A stretch of 64,000 nucleotides of DNA from an uncultured Christensenella sp. (GCA_910586365.1 CAJUGP010000002.1:1-64000), one strand, 5' to 3'; shown: positions 39,874-49,200, counted from the first letter of the stretch. Notes: a model not told the origin generated them from the letters alone. Translations and numbers: made by a program.

Positions 39874-42450
39874 TTATTCTTCGCCGTTTTCGGGATTTTC
39901 CGCCGAAGGTTCCGTCAGTTCTTCGGCGGGAAGATCCGCCGCCGTTTCTTCGGGTGCAACCGTTTCCGCCTCGTCGTCGCGCTCGGTGATCGCCACCGTT
40001 GCAACCACGCCGCCGCGCACGCTCATGAGCCGCACGCCGCGCGTATTTCTGCCGATCTGCGAAATCGCGTCGCCGTGCATGCGGATCACGATACCCGCCG
40101 ACGATACGAGCATGACGTCGAGATCGTCGCGTACGAGCTTCATGTTCACAAGTCCGCCCGTTTTGTCGTTAAACACGCCCGCTTTGATCCCCATGCCGGC
40201 GCGTCCCTGCCGACGGTAATCCTCGGGATCGGTGCGTTTGCCGTAACCGTTTTCGGAAACGGTGAGAATGTCGTACCCTTCCTGCAAGACAAGCATATCG
40301 ACGACGTGCTCGCCTTTGCCGAGGTTCATCGCCTTCACGCCCATGGTATCGCGCCCCATCGGACGCACGTCGCTTTCCGCAAAGCGGATACACTTGCCCG
40401 AACTGCCCGCAACGATAATATCGTTGCCGCCGCCCGTAAACTGCACGGAAATGAGTTCGTCGCCGTCCGTGATCTTGATTGCAATTTTACCGCTGCGCAT
40501 GATGCGCGCAAATTCGCTCGTCGCCGTCTTTTTAATCAAACCATTTTTGGTCGCCATGACGAGATACCCTTCGCCGTCTTCGCGTACGGGCAGGATCGCC
40601 GCCACCTTTTCCCCTGCCGCCAACTGAATAATATTGACGACCGCTCTGCCGCGCGCCGTACGGTTCGCCTCGGGGATCTCGTATCCTTTCACCGAATACA
40701 CCTTGCCGAAATTCGAGAAGAACAAAACGGGGCGGTGGGTGTTGCACACGAACATGTGCTCGATAAAGTCGTCCTCTTTGGGTTTATGCCCCGTAATACC
40801 CACGCCGCCGCGGTTCTGCACGCGGTATTCGGCAACGGGGAAACGCTTGACGTATCCGCCGTGCGTCATGGAAATCACAACGTCCTCTTCGTCGATCAAA
40901 TCGGCGTCCTCGATATCGCCGTAATCGACGGAAATCTCCGTTTTACGGGGCGAAGGATATTTGCCGCGGATCGCAAGCAGGTCGGCGCGGATGATCGCCA
41001 TAACGCGGCTTTCGTGCGCCAAAATGTCTTTTAAGTCGGCAATGGTCAGCTGCAGCTGCGCCAATTCTTCTTTGAGTTTTTCCACTTCGAGCGAAGTCAA
41101 GCGCTGCAAACGCATTTCCAAAATGGCGTTCGCCTGCTTTTCCGAAAGCTCGAACGCGGCAATGAGCTTGGCGCAAGCCTCGTTCTTATCGGCGGATTCC
41201 TTGATAATTTTGATCACTTCGTCGATATGGGCAAGCGCGAGCACCAACCCTGCAATGATATGCGCGCGTTCTTCGGTCTTGTTCAGCTCGTAACGCGTTC
41301 TGCGCTCGATAACTTCCTTTTGGTGTTTGAGATAATATTCTAAAATTTCGCGCAGGTTGAGCGTTTTGGGTTCGGTGCCGTTCTCCACGAGCGCAAGCAG
41401 AATAATGCCGTCGGAAATCTGCAAATTCGTATGCTTATAGAGGGAATTGAGCACGACCTGCGCGTTCGCGTCCTTCTTGCATTCGATCACGACGCGCAGA
41501 CCGTCGCGCCCCGATTCTTCGCGCACGTCGGAAATGCCTTCGAGCCGTTTATCGCGCACCATGTTCGCAATCGTTTCGACAAGCTGCGCCTTGTTGACCT
41601 GATAAGGAAGCTCGGTGACGACGATGCGCGAACGCACGTTGCCGCCCGTGCCGTGCTCCTCGATTTCGCATTTGGAGCGAATAACGATATTTCCCTGCCC
41701 CGTGCGGTACGCCTTGCGGATGCCGCCGCGCCCCATAATGATGCCGCCCGTCGGGAAATCGGGCGCGGGGATATGCTCCATGAGTTCGTCAACGGTGATT
41801 TCGGGATTGTCGATCATGGCGATCGTCCCGTCGATCACTTCGGCAAGGTTGTGCGGCGGAATATTCGTCGCCATACCGACGGCGATACCGTCCGATCCGT
41901 TCACAAGCAAATTGGGGAAGCGCGCGGGCAGCACGGCGGGTTCCATTTCGTTGCCGTCGAAGTTGGGGAAGAAATCAACCGTTTCTTTATCCAGATCGCG
42001 CAGCATTTCCGCCGAAAGCTTGGTAAGGCGCGCCTCGGTATAACGCATTGCCGCGGGGGGATCGCCGTCGACCGAACCGAAGTTTCCGTGCCCGTCTACG
42101 AGCGGGAAATTGATCGAGAAATCCTGCGCCAAACGCACGAGCGCGTCGTACACCGAGCTGTCGCCGTGGGGGTGGTATTTACCCATGCAGTCGCCGACGA
42201 TACGCGCGCACTTTTTATACGCTTTATCGTTATACAGCCCCATCTCGTGCATGGAGAATAAAATACGGCGATGCACGGGCTTTAATCCGTCGCGCACGTC
42301 GGGAATGGCGCGCGCTTTGTTTACCGCCATGGCATAGGCGATAAACGAACGCTTTAATTCGTCGTTCACTTCCACGTCGAGAATTTTCGTCATCGAGAGC
42401 GTTTTCTTAAACTCTTCGGTCAATTCGGGACTCACATCTTTTTTTGCCAT
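39874..42450 (-). CDS. gyrA: DNA gyrase subunit A
   Basis: An 858-residue type II topoisomerase breakage-reunion subunit. The catalytic Tyr is in MRYTEARL. KYHPHGDSSVYDALVRLAQD is the quinolone-binding region and keeps the Ser and Asp of sensitive enzymes. The C-terminal beta-pinwheel shows RVQNRGGVGITG and similar blades. The GyrA box is read as RRQGRAGMG rather than QRRGGKG, a loose match. An acidic tail of about 40 residues (VAPEETAADLPAEEL) ends the protein. It lies 32 bp after gyrB on the same transcript. Confidence 0.97.
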   Translation of the reverse strand: MAKKDVSPELTEEFKKTLSMTKILDVEVNDELKRSFIAYAMAVNKARAIPDVRDGLKPVHRRILFSMHEMGLYNDKAYKKCARIVGDCMGKYHPHGDSSVYDALVRLAQDFSINFPLVDGHGNFGSVDGDPPAAMRYTEARLTKLSAEMLRDLDKETVDFFPNFDGNEMEPAVLPARFPNLLVNGSDGIAVGMATNIPPHNLAEVIDGTIAMIDNPEITVDELMEHIPAPDFPTGGIIMGRGGIRKAYRTGQGNIVIRSKCEIEEHGTGGNVRSRIVVTELPYQVNKAQLVETIANMVRDKRLEGISDVREESGRDGLRVVIECKKDANAQVVLNSLYKHTNLQISDGIILLALVENGTEPKTLNLREILEYYLKHQKEVIERRTRYELNKTEERAHIIAGLVLALAHIDEVIKIIKESADKNEACAKLIAAFELSEKQANAILEMRLQRLTSLEVEKLKEELAQLQLTIADLKDILAHESRVMAIIRADLLAIRGKYPSPRKTEISVDYGDIEDADLIDEEDVVISMTHGGYVKRFPVAEYRVQNRGGVGITGHKPKEDDFIEHMFVCNTHRPVLFFSNFGKVYSVKGYEIPEANRTARGRAVVNIIQLAAGEKVAAILPVREDGEGYLVMATKNGLIKKTATSEFARIMRSGKIAIKITDGDELISVQFTGGGNDIIVAGSSGKCIRFAESDVRPMGRDTMGVKAMNLGKGEHVVDMLVLQEGYDILTVSENGYGKRTDPEDYRRQGRAGMGIKAGVFNDKTGGLVNMKLVRDDLDVMLVSSAGIVIRMHGDAISQIGRNTRGVRLMSVRGGVVATVAITERDDEAETVAPEETAADLPAEELTEPSAENPENGEE

Positions 42451-42482
42451 AATATAATCCTTTTCTAATTATCGCGATCCGA

Positions 42483-44396
42483 TCAAACGTCTAAATCGGT
42501 TACAAGCGTCGCGTTCTCTTCGATAAATTGGCGGCGCAGCGCAGGGCTTTCGCCCATGAGCACGGAGAACATTTTATCCGCTTCCATGGCGTCCTTCATG
42601 CTGACCTTGATGAGCGTGCGCGTGGCGGGATTCATGGTCGTATCCCAAAGCTGCTCGGTGCTCATTTCGCCCAGACCCTTATAACGCTGATATTCCACTT
42701 TGTTGTTGTTCGCCGCGTCGTAAGCGATCTTTTCCTCTTCGGAATACAGATACACGTCCTCTTTGCCCTTCATGGACGCCTTATACAGGGGGGGCATGGC
42801 GGAATACACGTGCCCGTGTTCGATCAACGGGCGCATATAGCGGAAGAGGAAGGTTAAAAACAGAATACGGATATGCGCGCCGTCGACGTCGGCATCGGTC
42901 ATGGAAATAATGCGGTCGTAACGCAGTTTACTCTCGTCAAAATCGTCTAAAATGCCGCAGCCGAACGCCGTGATCATCGCTTTGATTTCGGCGTTTTCGA
43001 GCACGCGGTTCAGCCTAACCTTTTCCACGTTGAGAATTTTACCGCGCAAAGGCAGGATCGCCTGAAATCTTCTGTCTCTTCCCTGTTTCGCCGTGCCGCC
43101 TGCCGAATCGCCCTCGACGATATAAATCTCGCACAGTTCGGGGCGCTTGTCCGAGCAGTCGGCAAGCTTACCGGGCAGCGTGGTCGTTTCGAGCACGCCC
43201 TTGCGCCGCGTCAGCTCGCGCGCGGAACGCGCCGCCTCGCGCGCCTTCTGCGCCGTAATGCAGCGCAAAACGAGTTCGCGCGCCTCGGCGGGATGCTCTT
43301 CCACGTACGTGCCGAATTTTTCGGCGACGCACTTGCTGACGAACGGACGGATAAACGAATTGTTGAGCTTATCCTTGGTCTGCGACTCGAATTGCGCGTC
43401 CTCGAGCTTCACCGAAACGACGGCGGTGATGCCCTCGCGCACGTCCTCGCCCGAAAGGCGGTCGCTCTCCTTTAAGATATTGAGCTTCTTGCCCGCGTCG
43501 TTGATGACTTTGGAAAGCGCGAGCCGCAATCCATCGACGTGCGTTCCGCCGTCGATCGTGTTCACGTTGTTGGCGTACGAATAAATCACTTCGTTATAGC
43601 TTTCGTTGTACTGAATGGCGATCTCGCAGACCGTCGTCCCTTCCTGCGCCTCGAAGTAAAGCGGTTCGGGGAACAGCGTGTTGTTCGCGCGGTTCAGCTC
43701 TTCCACAAGCTCTTTGATGCCGCCCTCGTACAAAAACGTGTCGTTCTTTTCTTTGCCTTCGCGCTTGTCGGTCAGCGTGATCGTAAGCCCCTTGTTGAGG
43801 AACGCCAGCTCCTTTAAGCGCACTTTCAGCGTGTCGTATTTGAACACGATGGTTTCAAAAATATCCGCGTCGGGATAAAAGGTAACCTTCGTGCCTGTTT
43901 TTTCGGTATCGCCGACCACCGCCAGCGCGCGCTGCGGCACGCCGCGGTTATAAGTCTGTTTGTAAACGTGACCGTTTTGAAAAATTTCCGCGTCGAGCCA
44001 TTCGGAAAGCGCGTTCACGGCTTTTACGCCCACGCCGTGCAATCCGCTCGAAACCTTGTAACCCGAATCGCCGCCGAACTTACCGCCCGCGTTGACTTTG
44101 GTAAAGACCACTTCCACGGTGGAAATGCCCTCTTTGGGGTGAACGGCGGTGGGGATCCCGCGCCCGTTGTCCTCCACGGTGCACGAGCCGTCGGCGTTAA
44201 TCGTGACGTCCACGCGGTTGCAGTAGCCCGCTAAGGCTTCGTCGATCGAGTTGTCGACAACCTCGCTCACAAGGTGGTGCAGTCCCTTTTCGTCGGTGGA
44301 ACTGATATACATGCCGGGACGCTTGCGGATATGCTCCAACCCGTCAAGCACCTGTATTTGCTCCGCGCCGTATGCGCTTTCTACCTTTTCAGCCAT
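42483..44396 (-). CDS. gyrB: DNA gyrase subunit B
   Basis: A 637-residue ATPase subunit. The GHKL domain includes VVDNSIDEALAGYC, DNGRGIPTAVHPKEGIS and GGKFGGDSGYKVSSGLHGVG. The TOPRIM domain shows EGDSAGGTAKQGRDRRFQA, MTDADVDGAHIR and the final YKGLGEMS. About 640 residues is the usual Gram-positive length. The ATG at 44396 has GGAGG upstream; codons before it run through an alternating purine-pyrimidine tract and are not coding. dnaA, dnaN and recF are not adjacent, so this is not a typical origin region. Confidence 0.97.
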   Translation of the reverse strand: MAEKVESAYGAEQIQVLDGLEHIRKRPGMYISSTDEKGLHHLVSEVVDNSIDEALAGYCNRVDVTINADGSCTVEDNGRGIPTAVHPKEGISTVEVVFTKVNAGGKFGGDSGYKVSSGLHGVGVKAVNALSEWLDAEIFQNGHVYKQTYNRGVPQRALAVVGDTEKTGTKVTFYPDADIFETIVFKYDTLKVRLKELAFLNKGLTITLTDKREGKEKNDTFLYEGGIKELVEELNRANNTLFPEPLYFEAQEGTTVCEIAIQYNESYNEVIYSYANNVNTIDGGTHVDGLRLALSKVINDAGKKLNILKESDRLSGEDVREGITAVVSVKLEDAQFESQTKDKLNNSFIRPFVSKCVAEKFGTYVEEHPAEARELVLRCITAQKAREAARSARELTRRKGVLETTTLPGKLADCSDKRPELCEIYIVEGDSAGGTAKQGRDRRFQAILPLRGKILNVEKVRLNRVLENAEIKAMITAFGCGILDDFDESKLRYDRIISMTDADVDGAHIRILFLTFLFRYMRPLIEHGHVYSAMPPLYKASMKGKEDVYLYSEEEKIAYDAANNNKVEYQRYKGLGEMSTEQLWDTTMNPATRTLIKVSMKDAMEADKMFSVLMGESPALRRQFIEENATLVTDLDV

Positions 44397-44426
44397 AATA
44401 CCTCCGTTCCCTCGCGTTTGCTTATT

Positions 44427-44452
44427 CATACGCACGCATGCGCGCGTGCGCG
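44427..44452. other. Z-DNA-prone alternating tract in the gyrB leader
   Basis: 26 bases of strictly alternating pyrimidine-purine, mostly CG and CA steps. It includes arms CGCACGC (44431-44437) and GCGTGCG (44444-44450) that can also form a hairpin. It lies between the gyrB -10 box and the ribosome site, within the leader. Confidence 0.8.
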
Positions 44453-44471
44453 ACAATATTTATATGCGTTT

Positions 44472-44477
44472 ATTATA
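44472..44477 (-). promoter_or_regulatory. gyrB -10 box
   Basis: TATAAT on the minus strand about 76 bases before the gyrB ATG. No good -35 box is found at 16-18 bases, which is common for gyrase promoters that respond to supercoiling. Confidence 0.55.
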
Positions 44478-44634
44478 ACATAACATTCCGAAAAAGTACA
44501 GTCGTTTCGCAGGATTTTCGCTAAAAACTTTGTCGAAACGCAAAAAATAAGCGCTGCAAGCCCCCTATAAGCCTTGCAACGCCTTGTTTCGATAGAATAC
44601 ACCGCCGCGCCCCTTTCGCCCCGAAACGCGCCGT

Positions 44635-45570
44635 TTACGCCCCGAAAATCTCTTTTGCCAGCGTCTCTACCTGTTCGCTCGTCTGCGCCGCGAAAAGACG
44701 GCGCTTATGCTCGCTCGCGCCCTTTTGCCCCTTCACGTAAAACGCCGCCATTTTGCGCATGAACACGCAGGCGAACCGCTCGCCGTAAAGCGCGCGCGTT
44801 TCGCGCAGCTGACGAAAAAACAATGTTCCGATCGCCTCGCCCTGCGTTCCGAGCAGATCGCAGAACACGTGCGGACGGTAGAGCGCGGCGCGCGCGATCA
44901 TCACGCCGTCCGCCCCCGTGCGCGCAAGCATCGTTCGGGCGTCGTCCTTCGACCAGACGCCGCCGTTTGCGATCACGGGAATGTTCACCGCCCGTTTCGC
45001 CGCGGCGATCTGTTCGTAATCGGGTGCGCCCGCATAAATCTTTTCGCGCGTTCTGCCGTGCACGGTGATCATGCACGCCCCCGCGCCTTCGCACATCTTC
45101 GCAAACTCGGCGGCGATCTTGCGCTCTTCCGTCACTCCCGTGCGGAATTTCACCGAAATGCGTTTTCCGCTCTTTACGCAGGCGGCGATCACCCGTTCCG
45201 CAAGCGGCATATCATCCAGCAGCGCGCTGCCCTCGCCGTTGCGCACGATTTTGGGCATGGGGCAGCCCATGTTAATATCGATAAGATCGAAGGGCGCGAG
45301 CGCCTCGCTTTCGCACGCCGTCCGCATGATCGTAGGATCGTTCCCGAAAATCTGCACCGCCTTGGGCGATTCCGCGCCGCAGAGCAACAGCTTTTCGGTT
45401 TCTTCGCTGCCGTAGAGCAATCCCTTGCAGCTCACCATTTCGGTAAACGTCAGCCCCGCGCCGAGCGACAGGCACATTTTACGGAAAGGATAGTTGGTAT
45501 ACCCCGCAAGCGGCGCGAGAAACACGTTGTTCGGGCATACCATGCCCGCGACCGTAATCGGATCAAACAC
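44635..45570 (-). CDS. dusB: tRNA-dihydrouridine synthase B-like
   Basis: A 311-residue FMN enzyme that reduces uridines in tRNA D-loops. N-terminal NNVFLAPLAGYTNYPFR binds FMN; INMGCPMPKIVRNGEGSAL holds the catalytic Cys; ITVHGRTREKIYAG and VIANGGVWSKDDA are family motifs. It starts within the last bases of yabN (8-bp overlap) and is the final gene of the spoVT-yabM-yabN run before gyrB. Confidence 0.93.
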   Translation of the reverse strand: MFDPITVAGMVCPNNVFLAPLAGYTNYPFRKMCLSLGAGLTFTEMVSCKGLLYGSEETEKLLLCGAESPKAVQIFGNDPTIMRTACESEALAPFDLIDINMGCPMPKIVRNGEGSALLDDMPLAERVIAACVKSGKRISVKFRTGVTEERKIAAEFAKMCEGAGACMITVHGRTREKIYAGAPDYEQIAAAKRAVNIPVIANGGVWSKDDARTMLARTGADGVMIARAALYRPHVFCDLLGTQGEAIGTLFFRQLRETRALYGERFACVFMRKMAAFYVKGQKGASEHKRRLFAAQTSEQVETLAKEIFGA

Positions 45571-46954
45571 GGCGGACCGCCTCGACGTAGTAACGCATGC
45601 GCTCTTCTTCCGTCAGCGCGTTCACCTGTTTTCCGTCCGCCAACACTAATTTTTCAAATTCTTCGTAACGTCGGCGCACCTTGTTGCAGCTGTCCAACAG
45701 CGCCTGCTCGCTCTCCGTACCCGTCAGGCGCGCCAACTGCACGACGACCATAAGACAGTCGCCCAGCGCGCTTGCCGCCTCCTCTTTTTCGCCCGCCGCG
45801 TGCGCCTGTTCGAGCACGCCGACGATTTGATCGAGCCGTTCTTTGATCTGCTCAAAATTCGTTTCGGGGAAGCCCCCCTTCGCCATGCGCTTGCAGATCT
45901 TCTGCGCGCGCAGCAGCGCGGGGAAGCCTTCGGGCACGTCGTTGACGCTCTGCGTGAACGTGGTTTGGTGTTTTTCGATCATTTTATTCTTGTCCCACAC
46001 CGAAAGCGCGCCGTCCGCGCCCGCCGCCTTGTCCTGCCCGAATACGTGCGTATGCCGCCCGATCAGCTTTTCGCATAAGCCGCTCGTCATGTCGCCCACG
46101 GTAAATCCGCCGCGCTCCTCTTCGATCAGCGCGTGAAAGAGCGCTTGCATGAGCACGTCGCCCGTTTCCTCGCACATGCGTTCGGCGTCGTCACGGTCGA
46201 TTGCATCCACTAACTCGTAAGCCTCTTCGAGCGCGTTGATACGGATGCTCGCGTGCGTCTGCGCTCTGTCCCACGGGCAGCCGTCGGGCGCGCGCAGACG
46301 TTTTAACACCGCGACGCAATCGGCAAAGGAAAAGCGTTTCTTTTCCAAAAGCGGCACGTCGTACACCACGACCCCCGCCCCCGTATAATGTTCCTGCCTG
46401 TCCAGCTCGTACAGCGGAATGCGTTTTTTGCCCTCTTCGCACACAAAAAGCGCCTCGGCTTCGTCGCCGCAGCGCTCGGATAAGTATAATTTGAGATCGC
46501 CCGCCAAATCGGCGTCGGTGAGATCGTAAATCACGAGCGGAAAGCAAAGCTCTTTTTCGCAGACCTCGTAGGCGGAAACGGCGGCGTAAGCGCCGAACAG
46601 CCCCGCCTCGGCGGCAAGCTTCGCCGCGCGCGAAACGCCCTCGATCACCTCCGCACCGCCCTTTTCGAGCAGAATATGCGCCGCCCTGTCCTCGCTCACG
46701 CCGCCTTCGACGCAGTAACACACGTCGCCCTTGCAGGCGCGCACCGCTTTGGCGATATTTTTGGCAAGCGTATCGTAGGAACGGCTTTTCTTGAACAGCG
46801 CGTCGAACGTTTCAAAGCCGATCCCTTCTTCTTTCAAACCGTCGGATACGGGCGACGAATTTCTCACGAACACATGCTCCGCCCGTTTCAACGCGGCAAG
46901 CGCCCTCTTCGTCAAGTCGCCTTTTTCCGTTCCCAGTCCGATTACCGTCAGCAT
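45563..46954 (-). CDS. yabN: MazG with tetrapyrrole-methylase-like N domain (YabN)
   Basis: A 463-residue two-domain protein. Residues 1-210 resemble the TP methylase fold (MLTVIGLGTEKGDLTKRAL, VCYCVEGGVSEDRA). The second half is a MazG nucleoside triphosphate pyrophosphohydrolase: LRAPDGCPWDRAQTHASI, then EEAYELVDAI and EETGDVLMQALFH with the metal-binding Glu and Asp. It clears abnormal NTPs. The ATG at 46954 has GAGG upstream. The order spoVT-yabM-yabN matches Bacillus subtilis. Confidence 0.93.
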   Translation of the reverse strand: MLTVIGLGTEKGDLTKRALAALKRAEHVFVRNSSPVSDGLKEEGIGFETFDALFKKSRSYDTLAKNIAKAVRACKGDVCYCVEGGVSEDRAAHILLEKGGAEVIEGVSRAAKLAAEAGLFGAYAAVSAYEVCEKELCFPLVIYDLTDADLAGDLKLYLSERCGDEAEALFVCEEGKKRIPLYELDRQEHYTGAGVVVYDVPLLEKKRFSFADCVAVLKRLRAPDGCPWDRAQTHASIRINALEEAYELVDAIDRDDAERMCEETGDVLMQALFHALIEEERGGFTVGDMTSGLCEKLIGRHTHVFGQDKAAGADGALSVWDKNKMIEKHQTTFTQSVNDVPEGFPALLRAQKICKRMAKGGFPETNFEQIKERLDQIVGVLEQAHAAGEKEEAASALGDCLMVVVQLARLTGTESEQALLDSCNKVRRRYEEFEKLVLADGKQVNALTEEERMRYYVEAVRRV

Positions 46955-48260
46955 GATTTTTCCTCTTCGTTTTTCTTACAGTATAAAACAAATCGAGCGA
47001 AAAAGCAATCATATAACAGGCGTTTGCGGCAATCGCCGCCCCCGTTACCGAGAAAAGCGGCACAAGCGCAAATTGCAGCGCGGTTTTTGCGGCGACGGCG
47101 ATCAGCATGGACAACGCCGCTTTTTTCGCCCGACCCATACCCGTCAGGCAGGCGGCGAGCGTATCGATCCCCGACACCGTCACGGCGGAAACCGAAAGCA
47201 TGCGCAAAAGCGAAACGAGCGTGCGCGCGTCCTCCGCGCCGAGCGAAGGATAGAGCAGCGACACGACAAAGCGCGCAAGCACGAACAGCCCCAACGCGCA
47301 GCAGAACGAGAGCGCAAGCGTAATCGCAAGAGAAAAGAGCGCGCTCTTTTTCGCGCCGTCCTCGTCGCCGCGGGCGCAGCGCGCCGAAACGGCGGGCACG
47401 GTCGCCGCGGCAAGCCCGTAACAAACCGTCGCGGGGAGATTGATAAGCGAGATCGCCCCGCCCGCAAAAAGTCCGTAGAGCGACACCGCGCGCGAACGCT
47501 CGCAGGGCAGCAGGCGCACGAGCAGGATACTGTCCGCCGTCTGCGAAAGCGGAAGAATCGCGGCGGCGATCATAACGGGCAGAACGCTTTTCAAAATGTC
47601 CGTGCTCTTGGTTTTCCGCACGCGGAACAGTGCAGGCGCGGCGCGCTTCTCCCTACGCAGACGCACGAGCAAAAACACGAGCGCAACGACTTCGGAAACC
47701 GTGACTGCCCCGAGCGCGTACACGACGGCGCGGACGCTGCCCGCAAAACGGCTTGCGAAATACAATCCGAGCGACGCTTTCACGAGCTGCTCGACCACTT
47801 CGGAAAGCGCAGTCGGCGCCATGTCGCTGCCGCCTTGAAAATAACCGCGCAGCACGGCGATGATCGCCACGAAAAACACCGAAGGCGCAAGCGCGAAATA
47901 ACAGACGAGCAGGTTTTGATCGCCCTGCATGGCAGACATGACGGGGGCGAACAGACACATGAGCATCGCGCCGCCCAGCCCTGCCGCCGCAAACAGTAAA
48001 AGCGTGGTCTTTAAGGTCGAACGCCCGTGCAGTCCGCGCGCCGTTTCGTTTGCAACAATTCTGGAAAACGCCGACGGGATCCCCGCCGACGAGAACGTCA
48101 GCAAAAAGCAAAAGAGCGGATAGGTCATTTGATAAAGTCCCATGCCGTATCCGCCCAAATGCCCCACGAGAGCAATGCGATAGAACGCCCCGATGGCTTT
48201 TGCGATGATCCCGCCCGCCGAAATCACGGCGACGTTTTTCAAAAAGGCTGCGTGTTTCAT
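46812..48260 (-). CDS. yabM: MurJ/SpoVB-type flippase (YabM), odd C terminus
   Basis: About 482 residues with some 14 membrane helices of the MOP/polysaccharide flippase fold, likely moving a lipid-linked wall or spore precursor. It begins KHAAFLKNVAVISAGGIIAK. The ATG at 48260 is ten bases after GGGGG; 48269 is the alternative. The helices end at LFYTVRKTKR. The last 45 or so residues are Arg-rich, read out of frame through the start of yabN, and overlap that gene by 143 bp. In another frame the reading stops at 46948, giving a normal 7-bp overlap, so an indel near 46965-46985 is possible. Confidence 0.85.
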   Translation of the reverse strand: MKHAAFLKNVAVISAGGIIAKAIGAFYRIALVGHLGGYGMGLYQMTYPLFCFLLTFSSAGIPSAFSRIVANETARGLHGRSTLKTTLLLFAAAGLGGAMLMCLFAPVMSAMQGDQNLLVCYFALAPSVFFVAIIAVLRGYFQGGSDMAPTALSEVVEQLVKASLGLYFASRFAGSVRAVVYALGAVTVSEVVALVFLLVRLRREKRAAPALFRVRKTKSTDILKSVLPVMIAAAILPLSQTADSILLVRLLPCERSRAVSLYGLFAGGAISLINLPATVCYGLAAATVPAVSARCARGDEDGAKKSALFSLAITLALSFCCALGLFVLARFVVSLLYPSLGAEDARTLVSLLRMLSVSAVTVSGIDTLAACLTGMGRAKKAALSMLIAVAAKTALQFALVPLFSVTGAAIAANACYMIAFSLDLFYTVRKTKRKNHADGNRTGNGKRRLDEEGACRVETGGACVREKFVARIRRFERRRDRL

Positions 48261-48274
48261 TATGTACATGCCCC

Positions 48275-48478
48275 CGCATCATGTCCCCCTTGTCAAAGGG
48301 GGATTTTACCATATTGCGTCCCCCTTGTGCAAAGGCGGGGCTTTACCTTATTGTGTCCCCCTTAAATTAAGGGGGATTAAGGGGGATTACTTTCCCGTGT
48401 CCCTTGCGTAAATCCCCCCTTGCTCTCTTTCGTTCGCCTTCCCCCCTTTCACAAGGGGGGCTTGGGGATTGCCGCTTC
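48275..48478. repeat. Family B repeat cluster
   Basis: Between spoVT and yabM lie about five copies of CCCCCTTG...AAGGGGGATT-type elements, each an imperfect hairpin (for example CCCCCTTGTCAAAGGGGG). Any yabM transcript from spoVT must cross them. Confidence 0.85.
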
Positions 48479-49024
48479 TTATTCAAATTGATTTGCAATA
48501 ATGTCCGCCGTCAGTCTGGCAAGCTTTACGGCGGCGTTGTCCATAACCGCGCCTTCCTCGCTCGAAAGCAGGATCACCGCGCCGAGGCAGTCGCCGCCCG
48601 TTACGATGGGCACGATCACCTGCGCCGTAAAACTCTCCTCTTCGCCCGCGGCGATCGAAATAACTTTGCCGCCTTCCGCCAAGCTCGCAAAATAACTTCT
48701 GCGCGATTTGAGCACCTCGGTCAGCGCTTCCGAAATGGTTTTGGAAACGACGGAACGCTTGCCCTGCCCGTAAGCGCTCAGCACCGCGTCGGTATCGGTA
48801 ATGGCGGAAAGATATCCGCTCTGTTCGTTCAACGATTTTGCCGTTGCTTCGGCAAAGCGTTCCACCGACGCGATCGGCGAATATTTTTTGAGCATCAGCT
48901 CGTCGCGGTCGGTGAAAAGTTCCAAAGGATCGCCTTCGCGGATGCGCAGCGTGCGGCGGATCTCTTTCGGGATCACCACCCTGCCTAATTCGTCGATTCT
49001 CCGCACGATTCCCGTTGCTTTCAT
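48479..49024 (-). CDS. spoVT: Stage V sporulation protein T
   Basis: A 181-residue forespore regulator. The N-terminal AbrB/SpoVT swapped-hairpin DNA-binding domain is GIVRRIDELGRVVIPKEIRR plus the next 20 residues. A GAF-like C-terminal domain follows. Bacillus SpoVT is 178 residues. The ATG at 49024 has CGGAGGAA upstream; the open frame to 49078 runs through the promoter region. A palindrome lies just upstream. Its presence is strong evidence of a sporulating lineage. Confidence 0.93.
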   Translation of the reverse strand: MKATGIVRRIDELGRVVIPKEIRRTLRIREGDPLELFTDRDELMLKKYSPIASVERFAEATAKSLNEQSGYLSAITDTDAVLSAYGQGKRSVVSKTISEALTEVLKSRRSYFASLAEGGKVISIAAGEEESFTAQVIVPIVTGGDCLGAVILLSSEEGAVMDNAAVKLARLTADIIANQFE

Positions 49025-49048
49025 AAAAAAATTCCTCCGTATAATGTC

Positions 49049-49068
49049 ATTTTGCGAAAAGGCAAAAT
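49049..49068. promoter_or_regulatory. Palindrome upstream of spoVT
   Basis: ATTTTGC (49049-49055) and GCAAAAT (49062-49068) around a 6-base centre, 25 bases before the spoVT ATG. Position suits an operator or part of a promoter; autoregulation is only a suggestion. Confidence 0.45.
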
Positions 49069-49124
49069 TTTTATACAAAGGAATTTATTTTTTCGTTTTG
49101 ACGGTTGCCCTCTATGAACAATCC

Positions 49125-49200
49125 CCCTTAATCCCAAGTCCCCCTTGTCAAAGGGGGAAAGCGCGTAAGCGCAAGGGGGATTTATAAGGGAGATAGCGAA
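49125..49200. repeat. Family B repeat copy
   Basis: CCCCCTTAATCCCAAGTCCC then CCCTTGTCAAAGGGGGAAAG, with a trailing AAGGGGGATTTATAAGGG. It lies between the divergent spoVT and small HTH genes. Confidence 0.78.

Noticed and set aside
39874..44396. Replication origin near gyrBA
   Set aside because: No dnaA, dnaN or recF beside gyrB and no cluster of DnaA boxes seen; dusB and the YabN run are upstream.
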